Of a stretch of DNA of 64,000 bases, positions 53,170 through 61,442 are shown piece by piece. A program made the translations under genes and the position numbers. Below the pieces are notes generated by a model that saw only the letters and a list, made by a program, of their open reading frames with translations, was not told the DNA's origin and made no database searches. The stretch is from positions 3,906,001-3,970,000 of the forward strand of contig CAWAHF010000004.1 of the NCBI GenBank assembly GCA_963781805.1. Reading direction: 5' to 3'. The stretch comes from JAFGPL01 sp963781805 (lineage in GTDB: Bacteria > Bacteroidota > Bacteroidia > Bacteroidales > UBA10428). Numbering within the stretch: position 1 is the stretch's first letter; the number at the start of each line of letters is the position of its first letter.

Positions 53170-54177
53170 TCAGGTTTGAATCTTTGACCTGATATATGCC
53201 TGGGTATTTTCAAGCTCGCCAATAATTTTATTTACAAATTGTAATCTTTGTTTCTCAGATATTCCGCTTATCAGGCTTGATTTGCAGATCAAATAATTTA
53301 TCCAGGTATTGGTTTCTTCACAAAATTTTTCGTTTGAAGTAACCATCTTATTAAAGGTATTGTAAGTAAGATAAACTCTTTTGATATCATTTACTGAAAT
53401 AAGAATGCAATTATTCCCAATCTCAATCTCGCTGTAATAGAGACTGAAATTAATGTTCTCAGTATCAGACTTTTTTCTGCTGTTATTTGCAAGCTCACTT
53501 ATATATTGTACCAGTTTACATGCCTGATCACAAATGGTTAGTGCATCATTGTTATCTTCAAATAAACCGGCATCAAAATAATATTCAATTTGTTTTCGGA
53601 GGCTATTCACCGTATATTCTGTCCATATTTCCACTGAATTAATATGTGAATACGCATTAAGTATTTTAGAACCAATGGTCAGAATTTCCGGATCAGTGTT
53701 CCTGAAACTGTATTTCTGATTTTGATATTCAGGGACATTAAGTACCGATTTCAACCAATAATACATCTTAAAAGCAGCCAGCTCGGGGAATGCAAACAAG
53801 TGAAAAATAGGGATATCTTCCGCAATATAGATAACCTTTCCATTATTGATTTTATTTAAAAAATTGAGATCCTCAAGGATGGAGTTAAGATATCCTTTAA
53901 AGCTTTTAGTTTCAGGGCTTACTGCGTTGTAAGTAAAAGTCACAGATGTTGATTCAAACTCCACAGCTGAATCCATAGACAATTTAAAATGATGGCATAA
54001 TTTAGCTAATTCTGTAAAAGATAAATCAGTTTCACCCCGTATTCTTCTGTAAACGCTATCGTTACTAAGATCCAGAATCTGAGCAAGTGATTCAACATAC
54101 GAAATGTTGGATGGAATAAAAAATTTAATTTTTTCTAAAAATTTTACCTGTTTTTCATATATGGTTTTTTTTGGCAT
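53170..54177 (-). CDS. HTH transcriptional regulator (Bacteroidota-specific type)
   Basis: 335 residues. The N-terminal helix-turn-helix reads YVESLAQILDLSNDSVYRRIRGETDLSFTELAKLCHHFKLS (about 24-64), Xre-like. The rest (about 90-330) is a helical domain without a known signature. Upstream (54219-54315) are three TTGCA-N5-TGCAA sites, which may be its own operators and those of the divergent lipoprotein gene. The same palindromes stand before the gene at 37155. Confidence 0.75.
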   Translation of the reverse strand: MPKKTIYEKQVKFLEKIKFFIPSNISYVESLAQILDLSNDSVYRRIRGETDLSFTELAKLCHHFKLSMDSAVEFESTSVTFTYNAVSPETKSFKGYLNSILEDLNFLNKINNGKVIYIAEDIPIFHLFAFPELAAFKMYYWLKSVLNVPEYQNQKYSFRNTDPEILTIGSKILNAYSHINSVEIWTEYTVNSLRKQIEYYFDAGLFEDNNDALTICDQACKLVQYISELANNSRKKSDTENINFSLYYSEIEIGNNCILISVNDIKRVYLTYNTFNKMVTSNEKFCEETNTWINYLICKSSLISGISEKQRLQFVNKIIGELENTQAYIRSKIQT

Positions 54178-54218
54178 AAAAAAATTTTGCGGAAATCAAT
54201 AATGGCACCTACCAATTT

Positions 54219-54315
54219 TTGCAATTTATGCAAAAATCCCAGATCGGTTTTGCAAAAAATGCAAATTTTTTTGCTTAAAGGCATATTTCGGTACAAAAAG
54301 TTGCATTTTTTGCAA
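54219..54315. promoter_or_regulatory. Three TTGCA-N5-TGCAA palindromes (probable operators)
   Basis: Exact 15-base sites at 54219-54233, 54250-54264 and 54301-54315, in the divergent interval between the HTH gene and the lamin-tail gene. GCGGAAATCAATAATGG (54189-54205) is shared with 38063-38079. Confidence 0.65.
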
Positions 54316-54397
54316 AAAAATAAAAAGTCTTAGTAAAAATCAATTTTGATTGTATTGAGTTAGCATTTATATTAGCTCTAAGTTCTAATCTAAAATT

Positions 54398-55723
54398 ATG
54401 GTTATGAGTTTAATAAAAATCTTAAAAATGTTCAGGTCAGGATTAAAAAGATATAGCTTGAAACTCCCTTCGGTTTTATCGGGATTAGTTCTACTGATAA
54501 TTATTACCGGGTCATGTTCAGAGAAAGATGACTCTTCTCCTAATACTAACAAAGCCAGGTTATGTATTAATCTAAATGTTGAAATGAAGATAAATGAAAG
54601 TAGTATTGCTATGAAATCTACGTTGGATACCCGGAATTTCAAAGTACTGTTGTATAAGGCATCGGGAGAGTTTATTATGAATTATGAAAAAGCCTCAGAT
54701 TTGCCTTCCGAAATTGAGCTGGAACCCGGTGAATATTATGTGATTGCACATTCCGATAATTTTGCGGTGGCAGCATTTGATAACCCTTATTATGTTGGCA
54801 AAACAGACACTATATTTTTGAAACCTAATGATTTTAAGACAGTTGAAGTGACCTGTTCTCTGGCCAATTGTGCTGTAACAATTACGTATTCTGATAATAT
54901 AAAGCAATCCTTTTCTGATTACTATACCGAAGTTAGCATAGGTACTGATAAACTTGTTTTTGACAAAGCTGAAACCAGATTGGGCTATTTTGATATTCAG
55001 GCCATGAATGTTAAATCCTTTCTGATGTACACCTTACCAAACGGCTCACAATATAGTAAAGAATTATCTGGAAAAATAAGCAATCCGGGCAGTGGAAAAC
55101 TATATGAAGTTGTTCTGGATGCGGGAATTACCGAAGGTTATACTGCAATTAATATTTTGTTGGATGAAACTGTTGAAAAACAAACCCTAAAAATTAATGA
55201 TACAGAATCGGATGAAATTCAGTATGGAGATTTATTAATTTCTGAAATTATGTATGATCCTGTTTCACTTTCCGATGCAGATGGAGAATGGTTTGAGGTT
55301 TATAATAATTCAACCAAGAATATTAACATGTTGAATCTGGTCATAAAGACTTCCTCTTCAAGTCACATAATTACATCTGAAATTAATCTTGCTCCTGGCG
55401 AGTACTATCTGTTTGCAAAAAAAGATGAGGCAGTCAATGGACCTAAATATATATACGGCAGCGCAATTAATCTTACAAATACAGGAGGCTCAATTTCCAT
55501 TTCAACATATGGTTCGGATGGGACAGATGGTTTTGAAATTGCTGCCATTACTTACGATAATGGTAGTTCGTTTCCTAAAGCTTCAGGTGCTAGTCTAAAT
55601 CTGAGTCCTGCCTTGTACGATGTTGATTTGGCAAAATCCGGTTCTTCCTGGTGTCTGAGTACTTCTGTTTATAATACAGGAGACTTTGGAACACCGGGAC
55701 TTCCGAATGACGAATGTGAATAA
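54398..55723 (+). CDS. Lipoprotein with DUF4493-like and lamin-tail domains
   Basis: 441 residues. A membrane signal with lipobox (LVLLIIITGSCSEKDD, Cys about 47; the true start may be a later Met). The first domain (about 60-250, TLDTRNFKVLLYKASGEFIMNYEKASDLPSEIELEPGEYYVIAHSD) is of the DUF4493 type, found in Bacteroidota surface lipoproteins. The second (about 278-415, DLLISEIMYDPVSLSDADGEWFEVYNNSTKNINM) is a lamin-tail (LTD) domain. Likely exported to the outer membrane. Divergent to the HTH gene and probably under its control. Confidence 0.82.
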   Translation: MVMSLIKILKMFRSGLKRYSLKLPSVLSGLVLLIIITGSCSEKDDSSPNTNKARLCINLNVEMKINESSIAMKSTLDTRNFKVLLYKASGEFIMNYEKASDLPSEIELEPGEYYVIAHSDNFAVAAFDNPYYVGKTDTIFLKPNDFKTVEVTCSLANCAVTITYSDNIKQSFSDYYTEVSIGTDKLVFDKAETRLGYFDIQAMNVKSFLMYTLPNGSQYSKELSGKISNPGSGKLYEVVLDAGITEGYTAINILLDETVEKQTLKINDTESDEIQYGDLLISEIMYDPVSLSDADGEWFEVYNNSTKNINMLNLVIKTSSSSHIITSEINLAPGEYYLFAKKDEAVNGPKYIYGSAINLTNTGGSISISTYGSDGTDGFEIAAITYDNGSSFPKASGASLNLSPALYDVDLAKSGSSWCLSTSVYNTGDFGTPGLPNDECE

Positions 55724-55796
55724 TCATGCATCCGTCTGTTGACGTTACATTAATAATGCATGGGCGTTAGGTTGGAAATTTTCAACTCGCTTAATT

Positions 55797-55830
55797 CCTC
55801 CGGGGCTCGGGAAGCTCCGGAGTTTTTTTT
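55797..55830 (+). terminator. Rho-independent terminator
   Basis: Stem CTCCGG (55798-55803) with CCGGAG (55817-55822), extended by inner pairs, followed by eight T. It ends the lamin-tail gene and stands before the convergent radA. Confidence 0.8.
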
Positions 55831-55849
55831 GAATCAGGACATGTAATTT

Positions 55850-57220
55850 TCAAGTATGATCATTGAAAAGATTTTTAATAACCTGTTCAATTTTTGTGGT
55901 TTTGATTATTTTTATTTTTGAATTTGTTTTCAATTTAAAATTATTGTACCCTGAAAGAATAATTCGTTGAAAACCAAGTTTTTCTGCTTCCATTATCCGT
56001 TGTTCAATACGGCTTACAGGTCTTACCTCACCCGAAAGACTAATTTCACCGCATAAACAAGTACTTTTATGAATGGGTCTGTCTAATCCCGAGGAAATCA
56101 CAGCGCCAATAATTGCAAGATCAATAGCCGGATCAGTTACTTTTATTCCACCTGCAATATTCAGAAAAACATCTTTGGTTGCAATTTTAAATCCTGCTCG
56201 TTTTTCCAAAACGGCCAGCAACATATTTAATCTTCTTGCATCAAAACCCGTTGATGAACGTTGGGGCATACCATAAGCAGCTGTACTTACAAGAGCCTGT
56301 ACTTCGATGAGAAAAGAACGGTGACCATCAAGTGTTGCTGCAATAGCTACTCCACTCAATTCTTCATCTGACTTTGAAATTAAAATTTCTGACGGATCTA
56401 TAATCTCTACGAGACCATTTTCATGCATTTCAAATATTCCAAGTTCAGAGGTGGATCCATACCGGTTTTTTGTGGTTCTGAGTACACGGTATGCAAGATT
56501 ATTTTCTCCTTCAAAAAGCAAAACACAATCAACAATATGTTCAAGTATCTTTGGACCGGCAAGGGTACCGTCTTTGGTAATGTGGCCAACAAGTATTACA
56601 GGTACTGAACTTTCTTTGGCGAACTTTAAGAATCTTGCGGCGCTGTCTCTGACTTGCGAAATACTGCCGGGTGATGATTCCATGGTCTCGGAATATATGG
56701 TTTGGATTGAATCAACTATTATAATATCCGGTTTTAGATTCTCTGCCTGGACAAATATATTTTCTAAAAGTACTTCGCTTAATATGAAACAATTAGGATT
56801 AACATTTACACTTATTCTTTCTGCTCTCATTTTTATTTGTTGAGCGCTTTCTTCTCCTGAAACATAAAGAATTTTGAGCTGATCCAGCAAAAGTGCAAGT
56901 TGCAATACGAGTGTAGATTTTCCAATCCCCGGTTCACCCCCGATTAAAACTAAAGAACCGGGAACCAATCCGCCCCCTAAAATTCTGTTTAATTCGTTGA
57001 TACGAGTATCTATGCGTTCCAGATGATCTGATTTGATTTCTGTAATACTGACAGGCGAGAATGAAGTTAGTTCTGATTTAAAAGACTGATTTCTGGATGT
57101 TTTATGGATTATCTCCTCAACAAATGTATTCCATTCACCGCAGGCGGGGCATTTCCCAATCCATTTAGCAGCTTCATTGCCACAATTTCTGCATATAAAT
57201 ACCGATTTGGTTTTGGCCAT
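55850..57220 (-). CDS. radA: DNA repair protein RadA/Sms
   Basis: 456 residues. N-terminal zinc finger CRNCGNEAAKWIGKCPACGEWNTF, Walker A GGEPGIGKSTL, Walker B IIIVDSIQTI, the RadA-specific KNRYGSTSELGIFEM motif, and the Lon-protease-like C-terminal domain (GGIKVTDPAIDLAIIGAVISSGLDRPI). It drives branch migration in recombination. Last gene of panC-panD-rfaE2-radA, 14 bases after rfaE2. Confidence 0.95.
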   Translation of the reverse strand: MAKTKSVFICRNCGNEAAKWIGKCPACGEWNTFVEEIIHKTSRNQSFKSELTSFSPVSITEIKSDHLERIDTRINELNRILGGGLVPGSLVLIGGEPGIGKSTLVLQLALLLDQLKILYVSGEESAQQIKMRAERISVNVNPNCFILSEVLLENIFVQAENLKPDIIIVDSIQTIYSETMESSPGSISQVRDSAARFLKFAKESSVPVILVGHITKDGTLAGPKILEHIVDCVLLFEGENNLAYRVLRTTKNRYGSTSELGIFEMHENGLVEIIDPSEILISKSDEELSGVAIAATLDGHRSFLIEVQALVSTAAYGMPQRSSTGFDARRLNMLLAVLEKRAGFKIATKDVFLNIAGGIKVTDPAIDLAIIGAVISSGLDRPIHKSTCLCGEISLSGEVRPVSRIEQRIMEAEKLGFQRIILSGYNNFKLKTNSKIKIIKTTKIEQVIKNLFNDHT

Positions 57221-57234
57221 TGCAAAAATCTTTT

Positions 57235-57732
57235 TCAGGAATGATTACTTTTTAATTTTTCGATAAGCGAGGTTGAAGAAAAACCCTCAAGAAATTCAAT
57301 TGTTTTAACCTTACCTCCTTTTGATTTAACGATATCGTGACCAACAATATCTTCAGATTTGTAATCGCCTCCTTTAACAAGTATATCAGGTTGAATTCTC
57401 TTAATCAGTTCATACGGAGTATCTTCGTTAAATAAAATCACAAAATCAACAAATTTCAGAGAAGCCAGGATAAGAGATCTCGAAATTTCATCCTGCAGTG
57501 GGCGTTCTGGTCCTTTTATCCTTTTTACCGAATAATCTGTATTAAGACCCACGATTAAAAGATCACCAAGACTTTTGGCTTTTGATAAATATTCGATATG
57601 TCCACGATGTATGATATCAAAACAGCCATTGGTAAATACAATTTTAAGCTGTTTGAATCGCCACATGAATACGTATTGAGAAAGTTGTTCTGCAGACAAT
57701 ACTTTTTCTTTAATATGACCTAAATGAGCCAT
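57235..57732 (-). CDS. rfaE2: D-glycero-beta-D-manno-heptose-1-phosphate adenylyltransferase
   Basis: 165 residues, one cytidylyltransferase-like domain: VFTNGCFDIIHRGHIEYLSKAKSLGD carries the HxGH motif, and VKGGDYKSEDIVG the second nucleotide motif. It corresponds to the C-terminal half of E. coli HldE and makes ADP-heptose for lipopolysaccharide. As is usual in Bacteroidota, it stands beside radA and panD. Confidence 0.9.
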   Translation of the reverse strand: MAHLGHIKEKVLSAEQLSQYVFMWRFKQLKIVFTNGCFDIIHRGHIEYLSKAKSLGDLLIVGLNTDYSVKRIKGPERPLQDEISRSLILASLKFVDFVILFNEDTPYELIKRIQPDILVKGGDYKSEDIVGHDIVKSKGGKVKTIEFLEGFSSTSLIEKLKSNHS

Positions 57733-57813
57733 AATAGATCTTTTGAATTATGAATCCAAAGTATGAAAAAAATGTCAAGTTAAAAAATTTCAAAAATTAA
57801 TAGCTTTCCTGAA

Positions 57814-58164
57814 CTAAGGTAGTTTATTGGTAGCCGTATCAGGAAAAATTATGTTGGGTTTAAAGGTTTTTGCTTCCTCGAAATCCATTAAAGCATAAGA
57901 CATGATAATTATAATATCACCAACAGCTATTTTTCTGGCCGCAGGGCCATTAATACAAATCTGGCCTGTATTTCGCTCACCTTTAATTACATAGGTTTCG
58001 AGACGTTCGCCATTATTAATATCCAGAACCTGCACTTTTTCTCCTTCAATCAGGTTCGAGGCTTCCATTAAATCTTCATCAATGGATATACTGCCTACAT
58101 ACTGCAAATCTGCTTCAGTTACAGTAACCCTGTGAATTTTCGATTTAACTATTTCAATCATCAT
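57814..58164 (-). CDS. panD: Aspartate 1-decarboxylase
   Basis: 116 residues. It makes beta-alanine from aspartate for pantothenate. The start MMIEIVKSKIHRVTVTEADLQYVGSISID contains the Gly-Ser (GSISID) at which the proenzyme cuts itself to form the pyruvoyl group. NGPAARKIAVGDIIIIMSY is also conserved. 12 bases after panC, so both pantothenate genes are translated together. Confidence 0.95.
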   Translation of the reverse strand: MMIEIVKSKIHRVTVTEADLQYVGSISIDEDLMEASNLIEGEKVQVLDINNGERLETYVIKGERNTGQICINGPAARKIAVGDIIIIMSYALMDFEEAKTFKPNIIFPDTATNKLP

Positions 58165-58176
58165 AACAGTACAAAG

Positions 58177-59025
58177 TTACAAAGAAATATTCACATTATC
58201 TATCAGCCGCACCTGCCCAACCCATACGGCAATGCAACCCACTTTACTTACCGAAGACTTAATATCTGAAATCGGTTCGAGAGTTGTCTCATCAACAATC
58301 TCAAAATATTCAACCTCTAAATTATAAATATCATGAATCTGCTTGAATACGTAGTGCTTAATTTCTTCGATAGATGAAAAATTAGTGTAACAATCTCTTA
58401 TATAAAAGAGAACCTGAGAAATTTTAGAAGCACGTATTCGTTGTTCAACAGAAAGTCTTGCATTTCTTGAACTCATCGCCAGTCCATCTGTTTCACGTAC
58501 AATCGGACATGCGATAATTTCAACAGGTATTTTGTAACTGTTAACGACAAAGTTAATGATTGAAAGTTGTTGAAAATCTTTATAGCCAAAATAGGCCCTG
58601 TCAGGTGAAATAATTTCGAACAGTCGGGATACAATTTGTATTACCCCATTGAAATGTCCTGGTCTGTATCTGCCTTCCATAGATTTGTCCAGTCCACCTA
58701 AGTCAAATATTCTTATATCGGGTTCAGGATACATTTCTTTTTCCTGTGGAACAAAAACGATATTACATCCGATATTTTCCAATTCTTTCAAATCCTTTTC
58801 CAACGTTCTTGGGTAATTCAAATAATCATTTTTGTCATTAAACTGAGTTGGATTGACAAAAATACTTACTACAGTTATATCATTTTGTGACTTTGCTTTT
58901 TGAATTAAAGAAAGATGACCATCGTGAAGTGCACCCATGGTAGGAACAAAACCGATAGAGACGGTAGATTCCTTTGCTGAAGGCAATTCATTTTGTAACG
59001 GCAGAATATTATAGAATACTTTCAT
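58177..59025 (-). CDS. panC: Pantothenate synthetase
   Basis: 282 residues. It joins pantoate and beta-alanine with ATP. Motifs: GFVPTMGALHDGHLSLI (HxGH), VSIFVNPTQFNDKNDYLNYPRTLEKD, and YFGYKDFQQLSIIN, then VRETDGLAMSSRNARLS. The frame is open to a TTG at 59043, but this lies at the promoter; the ATG at 59025 (MKVFYNILPLQNEL) is the fitting start. First gene of the operon. Confidence 0.95.
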   Translation of the reverse strand: MKVFYNILPLQNELPSAKESTVSIGFVPTMGALHDGHLSLIQKAKSQNDITVVSIFVNPTQFNDKNDYLNYPRTLEKDLKELENIGCNIVFVPQEKEMYPEPDIRIFDLGGLDKSMEGRYRPGHFNGVIQIVSRLFEIISPDRAYFGYKDFQQLSIINFVVNSYKIPVEIIACPIVRETDGLAMSSRNARLSVEQRIRASKISQVLFYIRDCYTNFSSIEEIKHYVFKQIHDIYNLEVEYFEIVDETTLEPISDIKSSVSKVGCIAVWVGQVRLIDNVNISL

Positions 59026-59040
59026 AAAATTAATGCGGTG

Positions 59041-59070
59041 CAAATATATATATTGTTGATTTAATCCAAA
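59041..59070 (-). promoter_or_regulatory. Bacteroidota-type promoter of panC operon
   Basis: On the minus strand TTTG (59070-59067), an 18-base spacer, then TATATTTG (59048-59041): an exact TTTG / TAnnTTTG pair. It also decides the panC start at 59025. Confidence 0.7.
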
Positions 59071-59216
59071 TTGTTTACAGTATGATATAACTTAAATTAT
59101 GTTAAAATTCTAGTATAAACCAATTTCTTTCAGTTCACAGAGTTAATCTCTTCTTATATTGTTAATAATTTTTAGTAATTTTGCAAAATGTCTGAAAAAA
59201 CAATTACCCGAATATA

Positions 59217-60038
59217 ATGGAAGGTATTAAAGTTTTGTTCGTTGCACAGGAGATTACCCCATATTTGCCAGAATCTGAGATGTCAATTATATGCAGAAAT
59301 TTACCCCAGGGAATTCAGGATCTGGGAAGAGAGATACGCACCTTCATGCCCAGATATGGTTGCATAAATGAACGACGAAATCAGCTTCATGAGGTTATCA
59401 GACTTTCAGGGATGAATATTATAATAGATGACACTGATCATTCGCTTATTATCAAGGTTGCTTCTATTCAGACGGCCAGGATGCAGGTATATTTCATAGA
59501 TAACGAAGATTATTTTCAGCGAAAATTTGTTCTCGAAAATGAGAAAGGAGATTTTTATGAAGATAATGATGAAAGAGCGATTTTCTTTTCGCGAGGTGTT
59601 TTAGAAACGGTAAAGAAATTACAGTGGTCTCCCGATATAATTCACTGTCACGGATGGATTACCAGTCTTATACCTCTCTTTATTAAAAAGGTATATTATG
59701 ATGATCCTCTGTTTATGGATTCCAGGGTTATACTTTCTTTATATAATAATGAATTCCCTAATTCATTGAACAAATCTTTCAAGTCCAAACTTGAATCTGA
59801 AAGAATAAACAAGGAAGATATTTCGTTAATATCTAATCCAACATTTATAAACTTAAATAAACTGGCAATAGACAATTCAGATGGCATTATAATAGGTAGT
59901 GAAAAAATAAATGTTGAGGTAAATAACTATTTGCAGCAATCCGGAAAATCTTTTTTGCAGTTTCAAGGTGTTGAAAATTATATTCATAGTTATTCTGATT
60001 TTTACGACAAAATTTTAACAGCTACAGTTAATGATTAA
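59217..60038 (+). CDS. Glycogen/starch synthase catalytic-domain protein (N-terminal half only)
   Basis: 273 residues, matching the first Rossmann domain of GT5 synthases: KVLFVAQEITPYLPESEMSIICRNLPQGIQDLGREIRTFMPRYGCINER, and the HCHGW motif with PDIIHCHGWITSLIPLFIK. A normal GlgA has about 480 residues; the second domain, with the acceptor-glucose site, is missing. This short form is known in Bacteroidota at this place (next to panC and DUF4270), so it seems a family property, not a truncation. Its activity is uncertain. The end overlaps the next gene by eight bases. Confidence 0.85.
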   Translation: MEGIKVLFVAQEITPYLPESEMSIICRNLPQGIQDLGREIRTFMPRYGCINERRNQLHEVIRLSGMNIIIDDTDHSLIIKVASIQTARMQVYFIDNEDYFQRKFVLENEKGDFYEDNDERAIFFSRGVLETVKKLQWSPDIIHCHGWITSLIPLFIKKVYYDDPLFMDSRVILSLYNNEFPNSLNKSFKSKLESERINKEDISLISNPTFINLNKLAIDNSDGIIIGSEKINVEVNNYLQQSGKSFLQFQGVENYIHSYSDFYDKILTATVND

Positions 60039-61440
60039 ACAAATTTCCTTTTTCAAATCACACATTCGAAAGCTTTCATATTTTTTCTTTTATCTTGGTG
60101 TGTGTACAGGACTATTATATAGTTGTAAAGATGCGCCTTATGAAGTGGGTCTTGATTTATTACCGGCCGAAGATCATCCTGTTGTAGAGCAGGTTGATAC
60201 ACTAACACTAAATGCTTCCACGATAGGACCTGTTGGGATACCTGCCTATGACAGTATAAATTTTCCTTTCGGGAATTATAATGATCCTGTTTTCGGCAGA
60301 ACTTCTGCCAGCGTTATGTTCGAGCTCTCACCAGCAAGCGCTTTTATGGAAATAGATCCTGGTTTTATGGTTGATACTGTAACATTAAATATTTATTACA
60401 CATCAATTTATGGAGATACACTTTATCAGCCTCAATTTGAAGTATATCGCCTGACAGAAAGAATAGATAAAACATTAAGGTACTATTCTGATTATGATCC
60501 GATAGGAAAATACGATTTTGAAAATCTTGCTATTTCTCCAACTGAAAAGCCTGATACAACCAATAGATTTGCAGTACGGTTGAACCCTTCGTTCGGTACC
60601 GATTTGTTAAATACACCCGGTCTGAATGATAGTATGACATTTATAAATTATCGAATCGACTCAATATTCGATGCAAATTTTAAAGGATTGTACTTAAAAC
60701 CAACCGTAAATAACATTGATACAGGGATATTAAATATTGATTATATAAGTTTGATTATCAAATTTCACACAGCTACCGATACAACACTTATTGCTTTCTA
60801 TTATTATCCTTATGATAATATTTATGCTGACACTGATTCAACCACAAGAACTATACTTGGGGATCGATGTATCAAAATTTTTGACCATGATTACTCGGGT
60901 TCGGGAATTGCACATCTAAATGATAATTCCTATCAGGATACCGTTTTGTATTTGCAAACACTGGGAGGTACTCAAATTAACTTAGAGATACCAAACCTGG
61001 AACAACTTAAAGAAAAAATTGGCAGAGTATCTGTTAATAGCGCGGAATTATTTATTCCTGATTTAAGTGATTCGTCACAGTACCTCGGAAAATATCCATT
61101 TTATCAGTTGGGATTGAGGATTGTCGGAGATGGTCTGGAATATGTTTCGGATGATGTTATAACTACTTCCACTTCTTCCTATGTGACTTTTATGGATGGC
61201 AGACTTAACCCCTACTTTTGGGGATATAAATTCATCCTCACAGCTTATATTCAAAATTATATGAACGGGAATATCACTTCAAATAAACTTCGGATTTTTG
61301 CCGGAAGAATCGATTTGAATCCTTACGTATATCATACGAATTTCGATCCTACCAATTATAAACAGGTAATTTTGGCAGGTACAGCGAATACAAATAAAAA
61401 AATTACGTTTAAGATTGCATATACTAAACTTGATAATTAA
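60031..61440 (+). CDS. DUF4270 lipoprotein
   Basis: 469 residues. A membrane signal ends in a lipobox Cys (LGVCTGLLYSCKDAPYEVGLDLLP, Cys about 32). The rest is beta-rich, as in DUF4270: NFPFGNYNDPVFGRTSASVMFELSP, GRVSVNSAELFIPDL, FILTAYIQNYMNG. Exported and lipid-anchored; function unknown. Translationally coupled to the glycogen synthase-like gene and followed by glmS two bases later. Confidence 0.88.
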   Translation: MIKQISFFKSHIRKLSYFFFYLGVCTGLLYSCKDAPYEVGLDLLPAEDHPVVEQVDTLTLNASTIGPVGIPAYDSINFPFGNYNDPVFGRTSASVMFELSPASAFMEIDPGFMVDTVTLNIYYTSIYGDTLYQPQFEVYRLTERIDKTLRYYSDYDPIGKYDFENLAISPTEKPDTTNRFAVRLNPSFGTDLLNTPGLNDSMTFINYRIDSIFDANFKGLYLKPTVNNIDTGILNIDYISLIIKFHTATDTTLIAFYYYPYDNIYADTDSTTRTILGDRCIKIFDHDYSGSGIAHLNDNSYQDTVLYLQTLGGTQINLEIPNLEQLKEKIGRVSVNSAELFIPDLSDSSQYLGKYPFYQLGLRIVGDGLEYVSDDVITTSTSSYVTFMDGRLNPYFWGYKFILTAYIQNYMNGNITSNKLRIFAGRIDLNPYVYHTNFDPTNYKQVILAGTANTNKKITFKIAYTKLDN

Positions 61441-61442
61441 AT

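Noticed and set aside
59026..59043. TTG start of panC at 59043
   Set aside because: It lies at the -7 box of the promoter; the ATG at 59025 fits the family start.
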